64,000 bases of DNA, taken from the NCBI GenBank assembly GCA_045616125.1, contig JAZLGC010000060.1:17894-81893 (forward strand). The letters are read 5' to 3'. The notes beneath the pieces are model-generated. The model searched no databases. It was not told where the DNA came from and saw nothing but the letters and a program-made list of their open reading frames with translations. The translations under genes were made by a program, and so were the position numbers. The first letter of the stretch is position 1, and every line of letters begins with the position of its first letter. The stretch is from Treponema_I sp045616125. Lineage in GTDB: Bacteria; Spirochaetota; Spirochaetia; Treponematales; Treponemataceae. Below, in pieces: positions 14,601-22,100 of this stretch.

Positions 14601-17409
14601 CGGCGAGAATGCTTTTGCCGGTTGTACCAGTCTTACAACGCTTTCAGGCCTCGGTTCCGGTAGCTGGTACGCCTATAATGGAACATCTAAAACCCTGGCT
14701 GAATATACTTCAGCCGATTTGTCGACCGGATTGAAAGGAACCGGTGGAAGAGTTTCTGCTTTCATTAAGGACGCCGCCCCAGCTGAAGCAATAGCAGCAA
14801 CAAACCTTGTTGATCTGGTAAAAAGCAAGACAAACACTGCCTCCTCTCACTTTGACCTTACCTTCTTCGGAGAGATTGCATCTGTTTTCGATCTGTCACC
14901 CCTTCAAAACCTGACAGTTGGAGTTGAAGGAGCCACCATCGGACTAGATCTTTCTCAGGTAACTATTACTGGTACTTCAAGTACAGCGCGAACCTTGCCA
15001 GATTCCTTTTTCCAAGGATATACAAATATCGCATCTGAGGACACTCCTTATACATATGAAGGAGATCCACAAACCGCTATTGCTCTCGTATTGAAATCCA
15101 TCAAGCTACCACAAAACCTGGAATCAATCGAAACCTGGGCATTTGCATATTCTCCAAAACTTGAATCTGTATCAATTCCAGCTACCGTAAAAACTTTAAA
15201 TGGTAATACTTTCTGCGCTGCTGAATCTTTGAATAGCGTAACTTTTGAATCCGGCTCACAGCTTATCACTATTGGAAGTGAGGCCTTTTATCATACTCCA
15301 GCGTTAACAGCAATCACGCTTCCCGAGACTCTTGAACAAATAGATTCCAGAGCCTTTAGAGATTCTAGTATAACCAGCATCATCATTCCTGATTCTACAG
15401 ATTTCAAACGTGGAACTCCGGGTGAATTTATATTTGCTGATTGTACATCTCTTACTTCTGTGACAATCGGTTCCGGTGTTACTGTCATGGACAGGAGTTT
15501 TGAAGGCTGTACTAATCTGGAAAATTTAACCATAAAAGGAGATGGCAGATGGTATGCCAACTTCAAAAATGAGATTTCAGGCATTTACAATCAAACTATT
15601 ACTGAAGTATCAAGTAACACTGAATTAATAGATCTGTTAAAAACTGACAACGCAACCCGTAGATCTGCTCTCTATAGGAATGCTCAACTTTCTACAGTTA
15701 TCTCCAACGCAACAGATTTGATAAATACGATGAGCTCATATTTTGATTTGAATTATAAAATTGCTATCAGTGTACCTTTCTCTAACTGGTCAGATTTAAA
15801 CCCACTGAAAGATATTACTCTTGGAAATGGACACACTTGTACCATCGACCTAAGTAGCGCCACCACGACTACAGGAATGCCCGAGAACTTCCTGAATGGT
15901 AAAGACTCGATAACAGTAATTCCACCAGGAGGAACTGCAGCAACCGTCAGTTTTACCTATGACCTTGAAGGGTTCTCATTCAAAAGTTCATTCAGTTACC
16001 CTGCTGAAGGGGATATTGGTAGTGGAACATACCAGATAAATCAGTTTGAACAGGATGACGGAACTACCTATGGTACATTACTTTTATACAATCTTGCCGG
16101 CGTCTCAGAAAGTGACCTTAAAGAATATCTGAAGACCATTATTCTTAAGTATTCTGATAAAGCCCCTCTAAATCCTACAGAAAAGGTAAATTACACCTTA
16201 TCAGAAGGTTTGATGGAGGAATATAACACCATTACGGAAACACAGGAGCAGGACCTCACTGATAATGATCTCTTTAAGATTCTTACCTATACTGTTCATC
16301 TTGGAAGCTGTGACGGAGAACAAGTAACATTTGATACAAGCAGTGGCTCAGTTACACAGTGGAGTGAGCAATATGAATGGGAAGTAATCATAACGAACGG
16401 AACCGCTGACTGTATAATTTACGGTTACGAGGGTTCCTGGTTCCCATTTGGACATGATCAATTCATCAACGATATTCTCTCTAAAACAACTGCAAAAGAT
16501 AAAACAAGCATAGTCTCGGTTACATTACCAACTGATTTCCTGGAAGGTAAAACCACTGTATATTGGATAGATGGCTCTATCACCAGTGAAGAAGAACTGA
16601 TAAATGCAGCTAGTGATGGTGGAACCTATGCTCTTGGTGCAAACATTGAGGTTTCCGAGCCAATTCCAATCTACAAATCATTAAGCCTTTTAAGTGTTGC
16701 AGGAAATACTTATACCATCTGGAAAACCGATGGTGAATGGAATCCTGAAGATCCCGAAGATCCTGAAAATTCTCTGGCTGCAAAACCGTTGTTTTATACA
16801 GATGAAGAAAACGATAACAGCAACATCAGTCTGACTATGGAGAATATCATCCTTGATGGTGGATCTAATGAGGATATCAAGGGTTCTGATTCCGGTCTGC
16901 TTGACTTCGGAGGAAACAAAATCACTCTGACAAATGTGATATTCCAGAATAACTGGAAAGACTGGGACTGGTCAAATTTCAGTGGTCTCAATCTAAATTG
17001 TAGTACCGCCACGCTTGATAACTGTACTTTCCAAAACCTTCACATTAGTGGAGGATCAGCTCGTGCACCTGGAATCAATATCATAAAAGGTGATGTCACC
17101 ATTAAAGACTGTCTTTTTGGGAACAACACAGTAAATGATGAAGGTAATGATGCCTACCAATATGGTAGAGACATTTGGATTGATGAATCATATTCCGGTA
17201 ATAAGGTTATCGTTACCGGAACAACCAGACATCTTGAAGAATTAAGTTACCTGGAAATCGGATCTTATAACATCGCACACTTTGAACTTGGTAATGAAAC
17301 TGGAAAAATCAAGCTCTCTCTTCTTTGTAATAAAACAGTTGCCGCTGGTCTAACTGAATACGGATTAGAAGAATCGTCAGTAAATTATAATCACGGTAGT
17401 CCCGAGTAA
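11656..17409 (+). CDS. Giant BspA-like leucine-rich-repeat surface lipoprotein 1
   Basis: 1,917 residues. The lipoprotein signal is MKKMNKTVFASVFFAACMLI…AVTSC with Cys as lipidation site. A Ser-rich linker (TESSSGNGLS) and a beta-sandwich-like region (about 30-260) follow, then a Listeria-Bacteroides/InlB-like domain (about 270-375, ending VTLYPLWQ). Three blocks of TpLRR/LRR_5 repeats (about 475-800, 930-1010, 1130-1295; units such as IPNSVTTIGDSAFQECTSL) are followed by a parallel beta-helix-like stretch (about 1650-1865: ITLTNVIFQNNW, ATLDNCTFQNLHI, VTIKDCLFGNN). Relatives mediate adhesion to host matrix or co-aggregation; that role is inferred. GGGGA lies 5 nt before ATG 11656; a longer frame from 11605 would start inside the promoter. 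Paralogue of 19177-24741. Confidence 0.9.
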   Translation: MKKMNKTVFASVFFAACMLIAVTSCKNLFNPLHEIEHNSEIEQQSESTKSTESSSGNGLSAGPQKITVSLGASTNQTSTPSRSVFPTGYNPADITVNSFTSFTLTSSEPISGKNVLSWSTYDAFSHASIELDTVKTYVLTLSATYKGGTWSSNQVTWNKTDRTIQFTLKPTGEGTLGVSLDITEVAEQAETIRFWISDSPVINRSTDPIKTFDPLTGTDTPITWQMPACSAGKHYALFEILDKNGASTIVGPESIYILPGQSSVWSQEIELLNRKYKITFSQEGFDYDDREKPVAARLVEGAVIPGPWVQNIYETTPELPNDWNSDLGMEDLFIPPAGYEFSYWWDGENEWWAGDTIYGDASNHDVTLYPLWQRGSYIYNSSTEEEINNFIQRETEDETKTEITVSFESDTPLAVWNTAFSALAAAGQSKPVVLNLQNVDIDWFATNICPDPENPDAAKTFARIAGTSDTPNTWIKQIRVPLNTKKIPDYAFYNCTALEQIIYDTAYTITEIGDYAFAKDKNFTSIYNRDKGEGCPTSQGLVIGKGAFSESGITSIPTSFSYTTASGLKPITIGDEAYKDCQSLTSIEVNVAIAEIGAKAFEGCSNLTSVVFKPHSTYSTLLKTIGEGAFAGTAITAIEIPYSVTTIGDSAFAGLTNLTTVTFETSTNRKLTKIGTNAFRGTGITAIEIPNSVTTIGDSAFQECTSLAAVTIDSTASKLKTIGELAFEKCAFTTFTLPATVTSMGRAAFAKNTALTEFKFASNYKLHKIPAQCFYECTNFSTISLGASITYVDYDAFVGTKSDNLTSGNLLASTWTTFTLDENYQPIDYTREGLVSNKIKANVNGTTRERYVRDFSLTVNTADEIYDFISECSTLPKTIPLGIAGASSSFSWSDFKEILDGIENTNEYGIYLMLTDIQIPESAPEELKVIPDNLLKNKTWLKQIALPHAFSDYPYMTAIGENAFSGCTNLTEVSNLNDVTRFGENAFAGCTSLTTLSGLGSGSWYAYNGTSKTLAEYTSADLSTGLKGTGGRVSAFIKDAAPAEAIAATNLVDLVKSKTNTASSHFDLTFFGEIASVFDLSPLQNLTVGVEGATIGLDLSQVTITGTSSTARTLPDSFFQGYTNIASEDTPYTYEGDPQTAIALVLKSIKLPQNLESIETWAFAYSPKLESVSIPATVKTLNGNTFCAAESLNSVTFESGSQLITIGSEAFYHTPALTAITLPETLEQIDSRAFRDSSITSIIIPDSTDFKRGTPGEFIFADCTSLTSVTIGSGVTVMDRSFEGCTNLENLTIKGDGRWYANFKNEISGIYNQTITEVSSNTELIDLLKTDNATRRSALYRNAQLSTVISNATDLINTMSSYFDLNYKIAISVPFSNWSDLNPLKDITLGNGHTCTIDLSSATTTTGMPENFLNGKDSITVIPPGGTAATVSFTYDLEGFSFKSSFSYPAEGDIGSGTYQINQFEQDDGTTYGTLLLYNLAGVSESDLKEYLKTIILKYSDKAPLNPTEKVNYTLSEGLMEEYNTITETQEQDLTDNDLFKILTYTVHLGSCDGEQVTFDTSSGSVTQWSEQYEWEVIITNGTADCIIYGYEGSWFPFGHDQFINDILSKTTAKDKTSIVSVTLPTDFLEGKTTVYWIDGSITSEEELINAASDGGTYALGANIEVSEPIPIYKSLSLLSVAGNTYTIWKTDGEWNPEDPEDPENSLAAKPLFYTDEENDNSNISLTMENIILDGGSNEDIKGSDSGLLDFGGNKITLTNVIFQNNWKDWDWSNFSGLNLNCSTATLDNCTFQNLHISGGSARAPGINIIKGDVTIKDCLFGNNTVNDEGNDAYQYGRDIWIDESYSGNKVIVTGTTRHLEELSYLEIGSYNIAHFELGNETGKIKLSLLCNKTVAAGLTEYGLEESSVNYNHGSPE

Positions 17410-17418
17410 CCCAACAAT

Positions 17419-17446
17419 GCTGCAGTCCCCACTGCAGCCTTGTTTT
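17419..17446 (+). terminator. Terminator of giant lipoprotein gene 1
   Basis: GCTGCAGT / ACTGCAGC form an 8-bp stem with a CCCC loop, then cttgtttttt. A closely similar terminator follows the paralogue at 24764. Confidence 0.85.
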
Positions 17447-17481
17447 TTGTACATCACAAATGCGTATGCTCAGCATCAGAT

Positions 17482-17519
17482 ATTCCTGTCGGCAACAAAA
17501 TTTCTCCATAGACAGGAAA
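17482..17519. repeat. 38-nt hairpin element (copy A1)
   Basis: Inverted repeat ttcctgtc / gacaggaa (8 pairs of a possible 10) around an 18-nt loop that is identical to the loop of the copy at 24994-25031. It follows the gene 1 terminator and a short block (aaatgcgtatgctcagcatc) also repeated behind gene 2. Confidence 0.7.
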
Positions 17520-17562
17520 ATCATCCCACGGGCACAAATCAAAAAGCATTCACCCTGGGAAA

Positions 17563-17779
17563 TACCTATTTTTCTTCCGCAATGGATGCATTACTAGGTA
17601 CGGTCTGCGATTTCTGGACCCTTTTTCCGCCCACGAACCAAAATCCAGGGCTTTCGTCACCTAACATCAATCTAAAAAAACTGGCTTCTCACGCATTTCA
17701 GAATAGAAAAACGCTTTTTCGGCCGTCTATTTCTTCTTTCATACCTATTCCGACCTCATTTTTCATGAAACGCTAGGTA
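17563..17779. repeat. 217-bp unit bounded by two 38-nt hairpins (copy 1)
   Basis: Hairpins at 17563-17600 and 17742-17779 (arms TACCTA/TAGGTA) enclose 141 bp. An equally long unit lies at 25341-25557, where the arms read TACCTG…CAGGTA, a compensatory A:T to G:C change. The cores share blocks such as atttctggaccctttt and agggctttcgtcacc. The right hairpin overlaps the stop of the Rpn relic. An open frame across this stretch (17417-17776) is considered chance. Confidence 0.65.
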
Positions 17780-18045
17780 TATTTCAGTTCAAATCCTCGC
17801 CTTTTCAGGGCTTCAATCTCAGTTTGTAATTTTCCAATAATCACCTGGTCTTCCAGCCGCTGCTCTTCCCACCCTTCAGCATAACCTTCAGAAAGCGCTT
17901 CTGTACGCGCCTATCTAACGGCAAGTTTTTTTTCAGACCAGGTGTCTCTCAGGAACTATTCGCGGGAAAGTGCAATAGTGGCATCAATTTCATCTTTTGA
18001 CAAAGAAACTGGGAACGTTATGACGGAATTTGCCCATACCTTCAC
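17773..18045 (-). pseudogene. 3' relic of an Rpn family gene with two in-frame stops
   Basis: Read on the minus strand this is the last ~90 codons of an Rpn gene like the intact one at 25585-26517: SKDEIDATIALSRE, stop, FLRDTWSEKKLAVR, stop, ARTEALSEGYAEGWEEQRLEDQ…IEALKRR. The intact copy reads SQDEIDAAIALSREKFLRDTWSEKKLAEEKALAEG. Two TAG codons break the frame, and everything 5' of the SKDEID segment is gone. The truncation lies next to the promoter of the DUF3791 cassette (-35 at 18046), so arrival of that cassette may have cut the gene. It sits behind giant lipoprotein 1 exactly as the intact Rpn gene sits behind lipoprotein 2. Confidence 0.85.
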
Positions 18046-18074
18046 TTATTAGGGTGAATAAATTATGTTATAAT
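18046..18074 (+). promoter_or_regulatory. Promoter of the DUF3791/DUF3990 cassette
   Basis: TTATTA (18046-18051), 17 bp, TATAAT (18069-18074), then 7 nt to the ATG at 18082. No Shine-Dalgarno precedes the first gene, so its mRNA is predicted to be leaderless. Confidence 0.65.
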
Positions 18075-18081
18075 AAACGCA

Positions 18082-18300
18082 ATGAACGAAGAACAGCAGA
18101 TTTTATTTATGCAGATCAGACTCATAAGAATAACTTCTGAAAAACTTGGAATAACTTTGAAGCAAACCGCAGAGATGTTTGATAAATTCAAAGTTCTCCC
18201 TTTTATCCGTGACTGTTGGGGAATATTCCACGTTGAAGGAGATTATGCTGTTTATGAAGAAATCCGGGACTATCTGATTTCCAAAGGGGCTGCCATATGA
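18082..18300 (+). CDS. DUF3791 family protein
   Basis: A 72-residue protein of the DUF3791 type (family named from recall: MNEEQQILFMQIRLIRITSE, then LGITLKQTAEMFDKF and VYEEIRDYLISKGA). Mostly alpha-helical, no signal peptide, cytoplasmic. DUF3791 genes commonly stand immediately before a DUF3990 gene; an antitoxin or accessory role is an inference from that pairing. Its TGA overlaps the ATG of the next gene (ATGA at 18297-18300), so the two are translationally coupled. The cassette is visibly AT-richer than the flanking lipoprotein genes, suggesting acquisition. Confidence 0.8.
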   Translation: MNEEQQILFMQIRLIRITSEKLGITLKQTAEMFDKFKVLPFIRDCWGIFHVEGDYAVYEEIRDYLISKGAAI

Positions 18301-18863
18301 GAAAACTTGAGCAAGGCATGATTCTTTATCACGGCAGCTATTGCATTGTTGAAAATCCGGATTTAACAAAATGTGCAAAATACAAAGATTTTGGACAAGG
18401 CTTCTATCTTACAACTTCAAAAGAGCAGGCAAAAAGTTTTGCAAAAATTACTGCTACAAAAGCAATGGCCAGAGGTCTTATTTCTGTAAACGAGCAGTTT
18501 GGATATGTTTCATTTTTTAAGGTAAATGATGTCCAGGAATTAAAAAGCTTTGGTTTTGAAACAGCAGATAAGGAATGGCTTCACTGTATTGTTGCACATA
18601 GAAAATCCGATGTCTTTTTAAATATGATGAACAGAATGAAGGATTTTGATGTAATTTCCGGAAAGATTGCAAATGACAATACAAACGCTACTATTCTTGC
18701 ATATATGAGCAATTTTTACGGGGAAATGGGCACCGAGAATGCAGACAATATGTGTATAAGCCTACTGCTACCGGGAAAACTACAGGATCAATTTTGCTTT
18801 AGAACAGAAAAATCAATCTCAAAATTGCAATTTCTGAAAAGTGAAAAAGTGGCATTATTATAG
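18297..18863 (+). CDS. DUF3990 family protein, ADP-ribosyltransferase-like putative toxin
   Basis: 188 residues. Near the N-terminus are ILYHGSYCIVENPDLTKC (H-G-S, comparable to the first ART motif) and DFGQGFYLTTSKEQAKSFAK (G-x-GFYLT, comparable to the Tyr motif), then FGYVSFFKVNDVQEL and WLHCIVAHRKSDV, the recognisable DUF3990 pattern. Fold predictions place this family with ADP-ribosyltransferases; a toxin or effector function on a host-cell target is inferred, not shown. No signal peptide. It is the middle gene of a three-gene cassette: DUF3791 overlaps its start and the small gene at 18877 follows 13 nt after its stop. Confidence 0.8.
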   Translation: MRKLEQGMILYHGSYCIVENPDLTKCAKYKDFGQGFYLTTSKEQAKSFAKITATKAMARGLISVNEQFGYVSFFKVNDVQELKSFGFETADKEWLHCIVAHRKSDVFLNMMNRMKDFDVISGKIANDNTNATILAYMSNFYGEMGTENADNMCISLLLPGKLQDQFCFRTEKSISKLQFLKSEKVALL

Positions 18864-18876
18864 CCAGAGGTTTTTT

Positions 18877-19092
18877 ATGGATAACAAAAATGTAATTGCC
18901 ATGGACTTGGTTGCAAAAATGACAGTAGAACAGCTTGCAAAAGAACAGAATAAAAATATTGAAGAAGTCCTGATTTCATTTATGGAATCAAACACAGGCA
19001 GAATGGTTTATGACGATTCAACAAAACTCTGGTGGGATGGACCTTTAGCAGTTGTACAGGAATACAAAACCGAAATGGGAATCGTTGGATAA
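18877..19092 (+). CDS. Small protein of the DUF3990 cassette, possible antitoxin
   Basis: 71 residues: VIAMDLVAKMTVEQLAKEQN, then KNIEEVLISFMESNTGRMVYD and DSTKLWWDGPLAVVQEYK. The first half looks like a short helical DNA-binding or dimerisation segment. No family is recognised with certainty; its position behind DUF3990 suggests an antitoxin or regulator. AGAGG lies 6 nt upstream of ATG 18877; the in-frame ATG at 18841 would overlap DUF3990. Ends just before the conserved promoter block of the second lipoprotein gene. Confidence 0.7.
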   Translation: MDNKNVIAMDLVAKMTVEQLAKEQNKNIEEVLISFMESNTGRMVYDDSTKLWWDGPLAVVQEYKTEMGIVG

Positions 19093-19117
19093 TCACGCCC
19101 TTTTTTTCTTAAATTTA

Positions 19118-19146
19118 TTAGAAAAGTTCTGTTTTTGCGCTATAGT
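19118..19146 (+). promoter_or_regulatory. Promoter of giant lipoprotein gene 2
   Basis: TTAGAA (19118-19123), 17 bp, TATAGT (19141-19146); a TATAAT overlaps at 19146-19151. The block is nearly identical to the region upstream of gene 1 (11596-11624). Confidence 0.65.
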
Positions 19147-19176
19147 ATAATCAATATTTTTATAAGTGGGAAAAAT

Positions 19177-22100
19177 ATGAAAAAGACTACCAGAAACCTT
19201 TTCGCACCCGTTTTTTTTGCGTTATTTGTGCTTCTAGCCGTTACGTCGTGTAAAAATCTTTTCAATCATTCTTTGGATGAACTTGACTCCGAAATCACAC
19301 AGAAAACAGAAAGCGCCAAAAGCTCAGCAAGTTCTGGCGGTAACGGATTGTCTGCTGTCCCTCAGATTGTTTCCGTATCCTTAGGAGCATCTACCAACCA
19401 GAAACCGACAACCCGCACTGTTTTTCCTGCAGGATTCAACCCCACCATCGAATCATTTACTGGTTTCACTCTTTCCACTTCAGAACCCATTAACGGTAAA
19501 TCTATTCTTTCATGGTCCACCTACGACGCCTTTACCAGAAGCGTAATTGACCTTGATTCAACCAAAACCTATGCCCTTACCTTAAGTGCAACCTATCAGG
19601 CCGGCACCTGGTCTTCTGACCAGATTACCTGGAACAAATCAGACCGCACCATCCAGTTCACCCTGAAGCCCACTGGAACCGGTACTTTCAGTGTTTCTCT
19701 TGATATTACCGCCGTTGCAGAACAGGCTCAGACCGTAAAATTCTGGATTTCAGATACTGCCGCCATAGACCGTACAAAGACCCCAACTGGAACTTTTGAT
19801 GCCCAAACCGGCAAAGACTCCCCCATTACCTGGTCCGACCCTAACCGTGCCTCCGGCAAATTCTACGCCCTCTTCGAAATTCTCGACAAAAACGGCGCCT
19901 CCACCATCGTTGGCCCCGAAGCCATCTACGTTTTCCCGGGACAGACATCCCTGTGGACAACACCAGTAATTGAAGTCCTGAACAGAAACTACAAGATTAC
20001 CTTCAGCCTGGAAGGTATGGAATACAAAAACTTACCCTATCCGAATGATCCAGACTTCAACTATAAGGTCTCTGCTACCCTTGTTCCAGGTTCTTCATTG
20101 CCTGAACCCTACGTACAGAACATTTATGAAACAAGTCAGGAATTGCCGAACTTGAATGATGTTATCTTAAGAACACCTACCGGATATGAATTTTACGCTT
20201 GGTGGGATGGAGAAACTTTCAACCAATATGGGCAGCCTGCAATTTTCAATAAATATGGTAGCACCACCATCGGTGGCGGGAAATATACTGATGACATAAC
20301 CCTGTATCCAGTTTGGCTCAATTACGGATACATATACGACTATTCTACCAGAGAAGATATAGAAAACTATGTTAACCAGAGAATCCAGGACGAACTTGTA
20401 GACAGCATTATCATTAATCTTCCAGATGGATTCAAGGACTTTGCAAACAACACTGAAGTTTGGAATACTACCATTTCTGTACTGAACAATAATGAAGAAC
20501 TCATGACAAGTGACAAAGGCGTAGAATTACGTCTTAATTGTGTTGATTCCGATTGGCTTGTAGAAAATCTTGCACGTGTTGCAGGTACTGATGATAAACC
20601 AAACACCTGGCTTAGTGTGATTACATTGCCGCAAAGTCCCTCAAAAATCCCGGCTTATGCCTTCTATAACTGTACTGCATTGAAATCAATTTCTATACCA
20701 ACTAATTATACCGAAATCGGAGACTCAGCTTTCAGCGGTTCAGCAATTACATCCATATCCATACCAGATAGTGTTACCACCATAGGAGCCAGTGCATTCA
20801 AAGACTGTGCTGCATTGGAAACAGTAACCCTGTCTAATTATTCAGCCCTTGCCACAATCGGAGAATCTGCATTTGAAAACACTGCTATCAAAGAAATTTT
20901 TCTTCGCTACAAGGTAGCCACTATAGGTGACAGTGCATTTAAAAACTGTACAAACCTTGCAAAGGTTTCTATTAATTCGGCCGCACCTCTTACCTCAATC
21001 GGCGCAAATGCTTTTGAAGGCTGTGCCTTTACAACATTTACCCTGCCGGCAAATGTTACATCCATGGGAGAAGCTGCCTTTGCAAAAAATGAGAAGCTTA
21101 CGGAATTTCTGTTTGCAAGCGGCTATAAACTTCATAAAATTCCGGCACGGTGTTTTTATGGATGTTCGGATTTGTCCAAAATTCAACTTGGTGCAGGAAT
21201 TACCTACGTTGATTATGATGCATTTTTTGGCACGGCTTTAAAAAAAGAGACAGAGAATACTAGAGATTTTGCATGTACTAACCAATATGCCGCTCAGTGG
21301 ACAATTTTTACTTTGAATGAAGACTTTCAGCCCATTAGCTGTACACGAAGCAGTGACATTGAGTCAGCAATAGTCACAAACAAAGAAAAGGATACGGAAA
21401 GAAACATTGAGCGTTATGTAAGGGATTTTTCTTTTTCAGTAAATACAGCTGATGAGATTTTTTCTTACATTGAAGAATGCAAAACCTTAAATGGCGTAAT
21501 CCCTTTAGGAATTTGTGGCGGAACATTTGAATGGGACGATGTAAAAAACATAATTGATGGTATTACCTGCGAAAATACAAACGGTATCGAATTGATATTA
21601 ACAAGTCTCCTAATTGCTCAAGATGCTTCCGTAGAAAAGAAGACAATCCCTGCGGGCTTTTTTGAAGGAAAGACTTGGTTAACGGAAATTAGTCTTCCTC
21701 ATTATTCTTCTGATTCCCCATTTATTTCTGTCATTGGTGATAATGCCTTCTCCGGTTGCACAAATCTTACTTCAATAACCATGATTGACGGCCTTACCAA
21801 AATCGGCAAAAAAGCTTTCTCTGAATGTTCGAATCTTTCAATTACTTTATCAAATAAAATTGAGTATATAGGGACAAAAGCATTTGAGAATGTAAAATCC
21901 GTAATAGCCGGCTTAGTTAAAGACAACTGGACACAGGTTACAGTTATGGACGGCAATGCTTCTTATGCCCATATTACCGTTAATGATTGGAAAAGCACCA
22001 TTAAAAATGAAAAAAGTTCATCAGCATTCTACCGCGATGTTCCGCTTTCTGCATTCAGTTCCACTGCCCCTGATACAGCACGTGTCCAGCAGATGTATGC

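Noticed and set aside
17417..17776. 119-codon plus-strand frame behind giant lipoprotein 1
   Set aside because: It overlaps the terminator and three 38-nt hairpins, has no ribosome-binding site, and the homologous spacer behind gene 2 does not keep the frame.
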